Source: Dimorphilus gyrociliatus
Taxonomy: Eukaryota; Annelida; Polychaeta; Dinophilidae
Reading direction: 5' to 3'
Assembly (NCBI GenBank): GCA_904063045.1
Contig: CAJFCJ010000024.1
Coordinates: 801,777 to 865,776, forward strand
DNA: 64,000 nt
A program made the translations under genes and the position numbers. This document shows positions 12,979 through 25,300 of this stretch, piece after piece; position 1 is the stretch's first letter; every line of letters starts with the position of its first letter. The notes under the pieces are model-generated. The model was given only the letters and a program-made list of their open reading frames with translations, ran no database searches and was not told the DNA's origin.

Positions 12979-14491
12979 GATTTGCTGGAAGACCAGGGGA
13001 TTATAATTATATTTTAGGAGCAAGACAAGAGGAATGTGATGCTACTGGATGTTTAATTGAACTTTGTATTCAATTAGGCGTTGTTTTCATCGGAAAGCAA
13101 CTTTTATATAATGTTGTTGAAATTTTATTACCGTAAGTTATATTGATAAATAACTCAATTTTATTGTATTTTCTCTCATATATTCTTCATTCTAGTCGGG
13201 CCAATAAACTCTTTCGGACATGCTATATGAAATTCTCCGAACAACAAACCTTAACAGACGAAGAGAGGCGTAATAGGAAACCTTGGGAGAAAGATTTTGT
13301 CTTAGAACCTTTTGGAACTTTTGGACTATTCAATGAATATATGGAAATATGTAATGAAAAATATATACTATTATAATATACGCTTTAATATTTAATTAAT
13401 GACTAACTTTATCAATGGCTAGTGATACAATTTGGATTCGTTACACTTTTTGTGGCTGCATTTCCACTGGCTCCCCTCTTTGCTTTAATTAATAATGTTA
13501 TCGAGATCCGATCCGATGCGAACAAATTTGTAACAGTTATCAGAAGACCTAAAGCAGCACAATCGAAGGATATAGGAATGTGGTATAATGTATTATATAT
13601 TATATCAAGGATATCTTGCGTTACTAACGTTCGTTGTTTACTATTAAAATATCATTTGTCATCCAGTTATAAACGAACAAATTACACCACAGGCTTTTAT
13701 TATTGCTTTTACATCTGGATTTATCGATAGATTGGTCTATTCAATTGCTGTTAGCAAAGATGGAACGTTAAAAGGTTTTATCAATCATACGTTGGCTCAT
13801 TTTGACGTATCCAATTTTACTGAAGAAGATAGACCATCGAATAATAATTCACAATTTAAAAATATTACCTGGTGCAGGTAAGAGATTCTTTCAATTACTT
13901 TCTATAAATACACATATCAACAATTTTCTTTTGAAGATATAAAGCATATAGACAAGCACCTTGGTCCAGTTCTCCTTATAGTTATTCTCTTTCCTATTGG
14001 CATGTTCTAGCCGCTCAATTCGTGTTTATTGTAATATTTGAGGTAAAAGACATAACTGTATTTTATGAATTTATTTCTGTTACAATAATATGGATTTTCT
14101 TTTCTATTATCAGAATATGGCGGTACTTATTACAAGTTTAATAGCTTACTTCATCCCCGATATGCCGTCCAGGGTTAAAGACATGTATAGGAGGGAAGCT
14201 TTCCTATATAATGATATTGTTATGAAAACTGAATTGGCTATTGCTAAAGGAGATATCGCACCTTTAACTGACGATATGATACAAGGTATCAGGAGAAGGA
14301 CAACAATCATGTCTAAATTTCTTCCTTCAAGGAGTTTAGATGAAACTGGTAGATTGAGTGCTACGGATAGTGATAAAGATGTTACTTATACGCCGTTGCG
14401 AAAGAAGAAACACAAGTTTGAAAAGCAGATGTCGGAAAGTGTTCAAGTTCAAGTGACATCCACAGATAATGATACTACAGTAAAGGCCTAG
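8336..14491 (+). CDS. Anoctamin (TMEM16) ion channel / phospholipid scramblase
   Basis: Seventeen exons encode 972 residues: 8336-8447, 8664-8696, 9268-9341, 9789-9938, 10074-10315, 10387-10803, 11683-11843, 12137-12291, 12351-12425, 12514-12681, 12739-12887, 12980-13132, 13196-13350, 13423-13628, 13693-13877, 13937-14042 and 14114-14491. The cytosolic dimerisation domain is marked by [19 protein letters not shown]. Then come the membrane-entry block ([20 protein letters not shown]), a cysteine-rich first loop ([17 protein letters not shown]), [37 protein letters not shown] and [22 protein letters not shown]7 has [19 protein letters not shown], which keeps the acidic Ca2+-site residues. The TM8 SKDIG motif and the basic C-terminal tail are intact. 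It belongs with the ANO1-7 type rather than ANO8/10; channel versus scramblase activity cannot be told from sequence alone. Intron 6 (879 nt) is unusually long for the locus. Confidence 0.96.
12942..12975. repeat. (TA)n microsatellite in a short anoctamin intron
   Basis: The repeat makes up over a third of the 92-nt intron 12888-12979 and ends directly at the TGTAG acceptor, so it occupies the usual polypyrimidine-tract position. Confidence 0.9.
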
Positions 14492-15306
14492 CCATTTACA
14501 AGATTGCACATGTAAAATTTATATATTGAATTTATATATATCCCGTCTCCCCCTCTCCCCATTCGTGATTACTGTGATTTTTCTATTAACAAACGAGAAC
14601 AAAATTCTATTTCGATGTATGAGAAAATAAGTTATTTCATAGATATTTTGATCTTTTCCTCACTCCTTTAACTGTATCATCAGTTGATGTATTTTATTTT
14701 AACGCTCATCCTCTCAGCTTATTAATTTCTCAAATTCAAGGGTATGAATCTCATACATAGATTATTTTTAGCATTAAGATTACTCTTCTACACCTTGAAG
14801 TATTCGGCAAATTTTATTGTATTAAAAGAATTTAACTAAGATCAGAAGTCAAAAAAGAATGGGTAAGGCATCTTGGCCTTCAAACTAACTTATAGTACTT
14901 TGGGAACAAAGGATTGAGCGTTAGAATCATACAATTATTTGATGATGTTATAATTCTTGACGTCTGGAATAAATGTATATTTCAAGAAAAATCTTCAATG
15001 TTTTTTTTGTTTTTTTGTTAAAAGCTATATAAAAAGTTACAAGTTTCTTAGACTAAGAAAGCGTCTTTAAAAAGAAACAGATACAGAATATCTTTTTTTC
15101 TGAAATTTGATCTAAATGATAAACATGAAAAAATTGACTATGATTTTCAAGTAATTTCTAACTACGACATGATAACGGTATAAATAATTTAATAATATTC
15201 CATAAGTTAGGTAACTTAAATAGAACAGTTGTGGCTTGAAAATATGCACATCGTAGATAATTACAAGAGTTATCAAATTTGCAAAAAAAATTTGTCTTCT
15301 CTGGAA
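14492..15306. other. Intergenic region between the anoctamin and SUMO 3' ends
   Basis: Convergent 3' region. It probably contains the anoctamin 3' UTR, with an AATAAA at 14968-14973, and the SUMO 3' UTR. I see no coding potential. Confidence 0.6.
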
Positions 15307-15979
15307 TTATAGACCGCCCGTTTGATTCTGAAATACTTCAATAGCATCACCATCGTCCAAGTCGAGCTTAAAGGATACAATTAGTTGAAAAAAATTGATG
15401 TTCAAAAGATAAGTATGCATACTTTAATAGGCGTATCTGTATCATTTAGTCTTGTGCCGTCAAATTGAAATCGAACTTGTGGCTGGCGAACACCAGTTCT
15501 CTCACAATAAGCATTCATAAGCTTTCGTAGCGGAGTGTTTCTCTTAATTTTGAAATGAACAACAGAACCATCTTGTCCTTGAACTTTAAGATTTATATGA
15601 GCATTTTCGGTCTTTTCACCCTGAAATGATAAAGAAATCTTTATATATTTTTGATTCAATAAAAATTTGAACTGGAATTCTAAAGAGTATTAAGCTTCAG
15701 TCAGAATAAGAAATAGTTCTTTCTTTAGAATATATCTAATATATATCTGGTTTTTGAATCTTTAATTTAACTTCTGACGAATATTCAAATAATGATTGAT
15801 TTATATGTCGAAAAACTACTTAAAATTTGGTGCTAAACAAGCTATTGCAACAAAATAAGAAAACAAAAACATGTTTGGTTGAAAAAAGGTTCACGAAAAA
15901 TTGAACCCATTGAAAAAAAGCCGACATCCAACCACACATTGCCATATATCAAAAATTAATATAGCAAAAAACAAACCAT
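15307..15979 (-). CDS. SUMO: Small ubiquitin-like modifier (SUMO)
   Basis: Exons are 15620-15423 and 15366-15307, plus a proposed first coding exon that contributes only the ATG at 15979-15977, directly followed by a GTTTGT donor. This gives 86 residues. The ubiquitin fold is complete: [53 protein letters not shown], and [16 protein letters not shown] with the diglycine followed by a single Leu for SENP processing. It closely matches SUMO2/3 and fly Smt3. SUMO is conjugated to lysines of mostly nuclear proteins by E1, Ubc9 and E3 enzymes. The N-terminal tail is short (MGEKTENA). The SUMO2 chain-forming context V-K-T-E is E-K-T-E here, so the hydrophobic position is lost. An unspliced frame starting at 15659 reads through the TTATCATTTCAG acceptor and is rejected. 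The fold is certain; the start is inferred. Confidence 0.9.
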
Positions 15980-16079
15980 TTGAAGAAGTTTGCTTGATCT
16001 GCTGTGAATAATAAATAGAAGGTTCTTGGAACCAAACTTAAACCTCCTACGTCTTTAAAATGACACTTAGCAAATGCCA

Positions 16080-16150
16080 AATGCTATTGGGAAAGGAGTT
16101 ATAGAATATTGATAGTCAGCGCCATTGGCGGCCATTTTATATATTCAAAA
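16080..16150 (-). promoter_or_regulatory. Probable SUMO promoter / 5' UTR region
   Basis: On the minus strand, an AAAATGGCCGCC box (like a YY1 core) is followed at once by CCAATGGCG, in an otherwise AT-rich stretch 100-170 bp upstream of the proposed SUMO start codon. An ATG at 16137 opens a short frame that stops after about 22 codons, so it would be a uORF if transcribed. Assignment is by position and motif only. Confidence 0.35.
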
Positions 16151-16680
16151 AAAAACGTCCCATAAACCATCAAATAGTTTATAATATCAGAATTTTTTGT
16201 TCTTTTTAATATATATAAATGTTAAAAATACAAATTTGTTAATAATTGTATGAAAAAAGTTTGCTTTATGGGATTTTTTGGCTTTTTTGGGATGTGTTAA
16301 CTTTCAGAGTCTGAAGAAGCAAACTATAAAAATGGCACTCGATGTATTACTTGCCCAGAAAAAAACGTTTTATTTTTTAAAAATTTGACAAAATCTGATT
16401 TTAAAACTGGTTCTAACCGGTTTTAACTAGATTTTTTTTATTTTTTTTAACAAAGCAGATGTCACTGTTAAGGATTAGTCATTATTTTCCAGAATACAGA
16501 TGTCGTTAGTTGAAAATCCACCATTTTTTTCTGCAAAAACTGCAAGATTTCATCAAATCAAATAGTTAGCAGTAAATTTATCCATCTAAAGCTAATGATT
16601 ACCTATCAAAGTTTCACATTACGCAATTTTGTAAAGATTCCACAAACTCTCTACCAAATACGAACTAAAAATCATAAATG

Positions 16681-16690
16681 GTCACGTGAC
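16681..16690. promoter_or_regulatory. GTCACGTGAC palindrome (E-box / CLEAR-like)
   Basis: A perfect 10-bp palindrome of the kind bound by bHLH-Zip factors (USF, MITF/TFEB). It lies about 700 bp upstream of the proposed SUMO start, in AT-rich sequence. Confidence 0.4.
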
Positions 16691-18303
16691 ATATATGGAC
16701 CAAAACTATCGAAAAAATGGTTAATTAGGGATTATACTATGGAATTAAAATATTTTTTTGTGTTAAAATTTGAAATTTCTATAAATTTTCTAAGTTTATT
16801 TAGCATTTAACCAAATATTAGACGAACCCATCATAGTAACCACCCTATACCCAGGACACGTTGAGATCGTGCGCAATGACCTAGTAAGAATGACATTTAC
16901 TCAATTATTGTTAATTTAATTACGATTAAATATTAAGAAACCTCTTCGTAAAGTACATATCAGAAAGATATACCCTAATAAGCGTGAAAAAAATATTATC
17001 ACATATGAAAAAAGTCATTTGAGAAAAGTATTTACGCACTAGCGTTATATAAGTTTTGGAAGTTGTGTATTTTTATTTTCTCATCCAAACAGTAGTTTTT
17101 CGTCAAAAAAGCAACTTGAACACTTAATTGAAAGTTTTGTCAACTTCCTATTTAAACTGAACATATATATATATATATATTAATATATTTTTGCATAAAT
17201 ATTGAAACTGACAAAATTAGTAGTTTCTATATTAAGTAACTGTAAATAGTTAAAATAACGGAATTTTTCAAAAATTTCAAACATAAAATTAGTTCAGATT
17301 TCATTATTTAATGAAATTTTGAATAAAATTTTTGAATTTTTGAAAATTTGAAATATTTTCGAAATTAGAAAGTATCAAATAAAATGCAGGGGAAAGGGAG
17401 AAAATGATCGCTGAGGGTAGACTTTGAGGCTTGGTTAGGAAGATCATAACCCTTAGTGCATTCACACTTTGTTAGCGCTAAAACAATGGTTAGGCAATTT
17501 TAAATGCATAGCAGTTTGTGAATCGATGGGTTACGATTGGGGTTAAAAGGTAAAATCGTCGACGTTTTCTCCATGACCAAGGATTTAGACAATCTTACTG
17601 ACTACTTGCAAATACACTGAATAGTATGTGTTATTATATTATATTTAGAATAAACTGAGCATCGACCAAGAGAGAGAGAGAGAGAGACAGAGAGAGGGAG
17701 CTGCTCTGAATTTATGAACAATACTCAACATCTTTCAAAATCTACTCATTTGTTAAAATTTGTCTAGAAAGTGTTTTCATAAAACACTGAGGATAGCTGT
17801 ATTTAGATATTTGAGTACTTTTCAAACTGAAAGATGGTAAGGGAACGTGAAATGAAATTTTTAATTAAAAAAAAGGAATGAAGAGTAACACTGCGGAAAT
17901 TATTAATAAGAAGAAAATAAAGGTAGCATATGTTATAATTACTTTTATATATTATAATAATAAATTGATGTTCAGGGACGGTTGTGTATTAATAATTTAG
18001 ATATAAAAAACAACAATTTATGAATAAATTTATGATACTAAAATGGTGAAGAGCATAAATGAAATATTAACATTATAACAGATTTTTATAGATATACAGA
18101 TAGATTACTAATGAACAAAATTTCTGTATGAATTCTCTCACTCTCTTTCTCTCTCTCTCTTTACACATCTAAAACATAAAAAAGAGATTAAGGAATGAGA
18201 GACGAGAAAAACATAAGCAACTAAGGCAAAAAGGTCAGAGTAGAAATGTCAATTATAAAGAAAGGCCGGTGTTCATGTGGGTGAAGGGGAAAAGGACACA
18301 GCG

Positions 18304-18361
18304 TTTGTGTGTCTGTGTGTGTGTGAGAGAGAGAGAGAGACAGAGGAGAGAGGGAGAGAGA
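18304..18361. repeat. Compound (TG)n(AG)n microsatellite
   Basis: GT repeats run straight into GA repeats with small interruptions, on the plus strand. Confidence 0.9.
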
Positions 18362-19177
18362 TCGAAAAAGAGTCTAGAAACATTGAATCGAATTCATTAT
18401 TGATTAATTATCGGAAAGTAAAAATTTACAAGAATGGAAGTTAGACTAGTATAATTAAAGTTAACAATTACACTTTCATTTCTATTTTATTAATATTTCA
18501 ATAATTACAAACACAAGAAATATGAAGAGAATATTAGAATAGTTGTTCCTACTAAAACCTTAATAATATATATATTTTTCTCTCTATCATCTTAATTAAT
18601 TGATATTGCATGCAAACACGTACAAAGAATTATAGATGCAGATGCGAAATAATCAATAGTCAATCGGATTTAAATAATACAAGTCAAGACTGAGAACATT
18701 TTCAGAAACGTGAAAATCATGTTTCAGATCAGATCATTACAGGTGAATGGTAAAAAAGAAGAAGATGGACTTATGGTCAGTTGGTTACCTGATGGTTTAC
18801 TTTTGGAAATCTCCAAAAATAAGGTAATAAAGTTGTTTAAAAAAACAACGTGAATAAAAACTTGATACTTGTGCGATAATGTGTTTTTTGTTACTGTTTT
18901 TATTAATTTTCATAGTACAAAAAATGAGACAAATAGGCCTATGTTTTTTTACAGGCCTTATAAATCTTATCAATAAACTATTGATTATTTCTCGGCCAAT
19001 AATTGCAGAGTTGCAGTTTTTAACGGTTACGACGATGGGTTTATCTTGTTTGATTGAAAATAATCGCTTAAAAGCATTATAGCTATCGTTCATCGATTCG
19101 TTGGAGTATTAAAGTACCGTGTTTTTCTGTACCTGTACACCTATGTAGAAAATTCGTCGCGCAACTGCAATTTTCTG

Positions 19178-19187
19178 GTCACGTGAC
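19178..19187. promoter_or_regulatory. GTCACGTGAC palindrome upstream of the PACT gene
   Basis: The same perfect palindrome as at 16681, placed 119 bp before the proposed start codon at 19306 and next to a GC-rich CTCGGCGG. The position suits a proximal promoter element. Confidence 0.5.
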
Positions 19188-19305
19188 TCGGCGGTGTGTC
19201 ACGTTCAGCAATAAGGAATCTTAAGTGTCAATATTTTGAATTTTATAGATCTATAGATTGATTAAACATTTTTGGATAAATATATTTTTATTTGTACAGA
19301 CGACA

Positions 19306-22300
19306 ATGTCTCTTAATCAGGTTTGTAGTGTCCATCTACGAATAGATATAGCTAAATACTACGATGTTTTATAGATAGAGACGCTTAAGAGACGTTATGG
19401 CGAAGAAATTGACGATTTTCAACAAGAGTTTGAAAAAAGGGCTGTGAAAGAAGAGCTTAAAAAAGAACTAGATGAATTAAAGAAGAAGTACGGTGAACAA
19501 GATGAATTATTCGCCTATATAGAAAGGATATTTAAAGATATTTATTATAAATATACAGCAAAATTAAAGGAAAAGTTCGAGGTTTGTTTTTATATTCTGT
19601 TTATCAGCTAGGTGGCGCCACCCATAAAGTGTATTGTTTCTTTTTTTTAAAAAAAGTAAATATATTTAGTGTATATATCTATATGCATTCACACTATATC
19701 GTATTTTTGGTAGAAGATAATTACAACCATTGTATAAATACAGCTTTGGCAATTTTCCCACTATTATCTCTTTTTTTTTACCGTGTGGGAAACATCTATA
19801 TAAAGTGTCATATTAAAAATTATAGACAGAACGGGGTCTATTCTAGACCTGTGACTTATGCAAATTATTAATGAACGTAACGAAGCTTTAGATACTTTAT
19901 TGAACAAAGAGAGAGCAGTATAAATATTGTATTGTTTGCAGTAATCCTTTTTTTTTAACTACTATGTATTATAATCTATTAAGTGCTGTACTGTTTTCCT
20001 ATTAATTGATAGTCATAATATTTACCTTACTTCGATAAAACCATATAATTATTATATCTATTCTGGAATAAAATCGTCATTGGTCTACTCTATTGTCTTC
20101 TTTTTTTGTAGAAAGAAGATGACAAATATGCAGAAGCGTTTAAGAAACTATTCGAGGAACAAAAGGAAGAGAATGCCTATACTATCAATAGTCTTAAGCA
20201 AACAATAGATCGTCTTGAGGAGAAACACGAAAACGATGTTGCGGGACTTCAAAAACAATACGAACACGAGATTGTTCATCTCAAGGACGTTGTAAATAGT
20301 CTAAGTCAAAAGCCTTTAGACGCAATTACGGAAGAAGAAGAAGAAGAAGAAGAAGTAGAATCTCCGCAACCTTCTAGAATTCCTAAGAAAAAGAAAGATT
20401 CGCTTTCATCCTATGCTTTAACGGCAATATCCGATTCGGAGGAAAGTGAAGATGAACTAGATCATAGGGAAATTGAAATTGATTTGAAAATTGAAAGATT
20501 AAAGGCCGAATTCGAAGTTGAAAAGGAGAGTTTAAAACGTCTTATAATAAGGAAAGATGAAGAACTTGAATCGAAGGATCGAATTATTAAAAAATTCGAT
20601 ATTGAAATGGAAACACTTCAACGGGAGAACGAAGAAACTTTTCGTAACGTTGAAGAATCTTATAGAAAACGGATTGATAAGATGCAAGAGGAAATCGATA
20701 AAGCAAAGCAAGTAATTAGTTCAAAAGAAACCGAGAAATTAGATTTACAAAAAGTCGTTGATGAACAGGAAGCCACTCTCGCCGAAGCTAGGTCAAGGTC
20801 GAATTCTCAGGATGAAAATATTGAATCATTTGCCAGGAGTACTAATAAATTAGCTATAGATCACGCAATTGAATTAGAAAGTTTAAGAGAAAATCATAAA
20901 ATTGAACTAAAAAAGTTTAGTGATAAGTACGAAAATCTCTGTGATAGTTCAAAATTGGAGAAGAATCAATTAATAAAGGAATTAGAAGAAGTTCGTCAAT
21001 CGAACGAAATATTACGAGATGAAAAGAGGCAATTGAATGATGATATAATTCTATTACAGTCGAATTTTGATACAGAATTAATTAAAGTAAAGTTAGAATT
21101 GGAAGAAAAGCAAAAGTTGGTAATTGAAGACAAGATGAAAATTATAAAACAGCAATCAACCGATGACGATTTAATTGCTGATAAAATGGCTGCTGATAAA
21201 GAGAATTACGAGTTATTAGAAGAGTTGAAATTGGCTCAAAGACAATTAGAGCATAGAGAAATAGAACTTGACGATTTAAGGCAAAAGTATGATAAATTAA
21301 AAATTGAAGGTAAAAATACAGAATTAGAAGAAGAAATTGAAGAATTAAAGAAGAAAATTAATGAAAAAGATATATTAAGCGAAGAATTTGAATTAAAAAT
21401 GAAAAATTCTATTCATGAATACGAAAATAAAGTTAAAAATCTCAGGGATGAATTAGATTTGGCAAGGGAAGATTTTAAAACTAGTCAAATTAATATGGAT
21501 ATTTACTTAAGACAAAATGAAGAAAAAGACATTCAAAATAAAGATTTAGAAATTCAATTAGGAGAAAATTTAAGTAAATTGAACGAATTTCTTGAACAAT
21601 TCGATAGACAGGAAACTGAAATTCAAAATCTAAAAAATAACTTGGATAGTAAAAATACAGAAAAAACACAAATAGAAAATGAAATAATTCAATTAAAAGA
21701 AGAGAAGTCTCTTTTAAGTTATAAAGTAGACGAATTAAACACTGAACTAGAAAGGGAGAAAAAGAGTTCAGAAAGCTTTGCAACAGGTATTAATGATTTA
21801 TATATAGTATATATACACATTTTCAGCGTAAATTTTCTAAGTAATATTAATTACCTAAAAATAACGCATAATTCATTTATAATCAATATATCGTTTTACT
21901 TTCTCTCTCCTTTAAGCAATGGAAGCGAAATTGGCGGAAGATTTAAGAATACAGGAAGAAGATCATAAAGAAGAAATGGTAATTATTAACATATTTTTCT
22001 TAATTAATTAAAGTATATTATTATATAATATATCATTTAAATATATGCATCAATATTTATTCTAAATTCTAAATAGAGAAGTTTAGTTAATTGGTTTCAA
22101 TGGCGTTCAAAAGTGAGTTTGACCATTTCATGTATATGGATGAAATCTAGTATATATATATATATATAAAAATAGATGAAAAAATTGAATATTGATTATT
22201 AAAAAAAACATCAACAAAGTAATTCATGCATATGATGCTTATTAAGTTAAAAGGTGTTATGTTTATTACCTATATATCGTGCTTAATCTTTTAAATTCTT

Positions 22301-25300
22301 CCAATTTTTATGTGTATACAGTATATATATATATATTTATATATTGAGATAAGTTCAACGAATGGGATGACCCTAAATACAAAAGTTTATATATATATAT
22401 ATATATATCTGTAGTATGTACAGTATATACTGTATATTTCATATTGAAATATTCACATTCCTAAGAATTTTAGGTCTTTGAATAAGTGTTTAAAGTCAGA
22501 TAAGGATCAAAAGGTGGATAAATCAATCTTTTCAGTACAAATAATTGTATTAACGGCCTAACATATTGACAACTGGTAGATTTATAAAAAAAGGCCTATA
22601 GAACACTTTTCAAGTTAAAACTTGTTTGTTTTCTACCTTGATTTTTTTTTCAAATGTTTGTTGTATGGATGATTTTTGACTTGAATCGCCAATGTGATGT
22701 TTGTTAATGGTAATATAAATATTGAATTTAACTTTATAATTACAATATAAATAATTTGGTCAATAGAATTAAAGAAAAAATTATAGATTATAATAATAAT
22801 AATAATATCAAGTAGAAATAATCTTCAAGTTATTTCATTAATAGCTGTTAAAAATACTTTTATATAGTTTTTATATTACTACTCTTTCTCTCTTCCCTTC
22901 ACTTTTAGTCGAATAAATCAAGTATTGAAGGTAAAAATATGGAGGAATTGAAAAAGAGAGTTCAGGAGAGCGAAAACGAATTGGAAAATTCTGGTAAAAG
23001 GATTGCGTGCTTAGAAGATGAAAAACAAGATTTATGTAAAGAAAATAGAGATTTAGAAGATCGTTTACGAACTTTGAAAGAGGATTTTGATAGGGAAACT
23101 CGAGAAAGAGAAGGTATTGCTATATATTATTATATAAATATGATATTCAATTTCATATTTTTGATGTTTCAACTACTTCATTTATAAAAATAGTATTATA
23201 TTTCACTAAAATCTATAGGCACTTCTCCAAATGTTCAAGCGATTTCTCTTTAGCCTACTCGCTTTCTGATTTTTTTTAATTCATTTTATCCTTTTTCTAC
23301 TTTTCCCAACTTATTACCCTATACAATAATTTTCTGATCAATTTACTCTCTGTAGGCCTAGAATATTTAAGAAAGCCAAGTATACAAAAGTCATAGTATT
23401 CTTTGATTGAATTAGGGAATATTAGAACTGATCTGTCGAATTTACGACTTTATATAACGCTTAGACAAACATTATGATAGCGACTTGAATAAGAATGGAA
23501 TCGTTTTCTCCTCCTTTCATTTTATTTTCTTGGTTAAGAGAAAAAGTTTATTTTTTTTAGCCTACTAAAAAGAGCAGTATTGAACAGTAAAATATTAATA
23601 TTTGTTGTCTATAACTTTGAATTTAGTTTGACAAGAGTTTAATTCTATATTTCCTACAATTATTTACAGTAAAATTTTAAGCGAAATGGACAGATTAAGT
23701 CAATAATTTAAAGTGTAAAACTACTAGTTTATTACGAAGATTTATGGTAAATCAATTTTCAACCAATTTATATACAACAACAGCGTATAGTAGAAACCTT
23801 TTGATCTTAAGCTTAAAAGAAAAAACAATCGATAATTCAATTTACAAATTATTCAATTATAGATGAAATTGAACAATTGAAGAAGACGATTCAAGAAAGT
23901 CAGATAGAAATTCAAACTCTTAAAGAAACATTGAACAAAATGGATTCTGCCGACGAAGAAAAATCTATACCAGAGTATGTGGAGAGTGAGGAAAGTGTTA
24001 CTCAGGATATATCTGAGAATATTGAAGAGGCTGAAGATTTAGATGAGGTTAGGACGGAAGAAAACGTTTCGGACGATGCAACAAAGTCCGAGAGACTATC
24101 TGGCTTATTAGCTGAAAGCGTTCAGAGCATAATTTCTGTGGAGGATACTATAAACAAAATTTTGAATAAAGCAAGAAAAAATGCCGAAGAATATACGATA
24201 CTTCAGGGAGAAGCCTTTGAACTTACTCAGAAACTTGTGATATTTGGTGAGGAAACAGCTCCCGATGCAAGCGTTGAACAAATGGTTCAAGGTCAATATC
24301 ATTTATTTCTTTACTAAATATTTATTGTAAATGAATTAAATATTCGATATATTTAAAAAAATTATCAGATAGAGAACAGCAACAATTTCAATTTATGTTT
24401 TAGACAATAAAAAATATATCACTGTGGTCTTTTATTTGACCTATTTTACATAAATAATACTAAGAGAAAAGATGATAAGAACAATGCAATAAATAACTAA
24501 AAAACTAGTCTCCTTCTCTCTAGTACGTTCTCTATTCCGTGTAAAATTGAGTATTTTAGAAGTTATTAATCTTTCAATTGTAGTCCTTATTTTCCAACTT
24601 ATTTATTACTCTATTCAAACATTTTATTTCCCCTTTGATTTTTATTTATCTAGGGTAGGTATTTTCTTGGCTTTAGTTAAGAATAGGAATATTGTTTTTC
24701 TTCATTTTTCAGATTCAAGTTTACACCTATCAAAGGCTGTTGATCGTCTTGCTACACTATATGGTCACGTTGAAAAAAATTTAATTAAAGAGACTTTATC
24801 GGCTAGAGATTCTACGCAGAAAGCTTCAGAATTCAGGGAACTTTACCAAGAGTTCGAAGTTCGATCGAAAGAATTAGAGGATGAGAGGAATCAATTATCA
24901 TTAGAACTTCACCAGGAAAAACAAATTGTTGGTGAAAGAGATCAAAAACTTGTTCAAATAGAAGAGGATGTGAGATTATTAGAAACCGAAAGAAGTTAGT
25001 ATAGAGTTAATATTCGAAAGCAGCATCTTCATTCAAAACTAAATAATCTTCTTCTTGTTCAGATATTATATCATCTGATTTGGAAAAAGTTACCGCTCGT
25101 TTAGAAGAACTATTAAACGAAAGAGCCGATTTTCAAGAAGAGAAAGATCGCTTCTCTCTACAGAAGGAAGCTATGGAAGAAAATGCTGGAGAAGAGGATA
25201 AAGGTAGGACAATAATAATTTTTTTTGAATATTATGAATAGATAATAGTTAGGATTAGATTATAATTATGAATGGTATATTTTTGTTCATCAAATTGATT

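Larger units (their letters stand above)
16151..19305. other. Gene-poor interval with GA/CT/TG microsatellites
   Basis: About 3.1 kb without a supported gene, large for this locus. It holds (TA)n at 17163-17180, (GA)n at 17669-17698, (CT)n at 18134-18161 and a compound (TG)n(AG)n at 18304-18361. Two perfect GTCACGTGAC palindromes lie at 16681 and 19178. Two overlapping opposite-strand frames at 18797-19093 have no recognisable product. Confidence 0.6.

Noticed and set aside
15402-15659. SUMO start at an in-frame ATG at 15659 ([13 protein letters not shown]...)
   Set aside because: The first 13 codons include a strong TTATCATTTCAG acceptor; SUMO homologues begin close to the EKTEN segment, and a matching donor-preceded ATG exists at 15977.
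16595-16810. 71-codon plus-strand frame in the SUMO-PACT spacer
   Set aside because: Low-complexity AT-driven composition and no similarity to anything known.
18797-19093. 98-codon minus-strand frame starting MNDSYNAFKRLFSIK, overlapped by a 67-codon plus-strand frame
   Set aside because: No recognisable domain, frames open on both strands at once, and no convincing splice context. It could be a small divergent gene upstream of the PACT gene, but I cannot support it.
19863-19922. Extra exon in PACT gene intron 2 (reading NERNEALDTLLNKERA)
   Set aside because: Coiled-coil-like and followed by a GTATAA donor, but no AG acceptor gives the right frame: an in-frame TGA lies just upstream and the AAG at 19883 puts a stop in phase 0.
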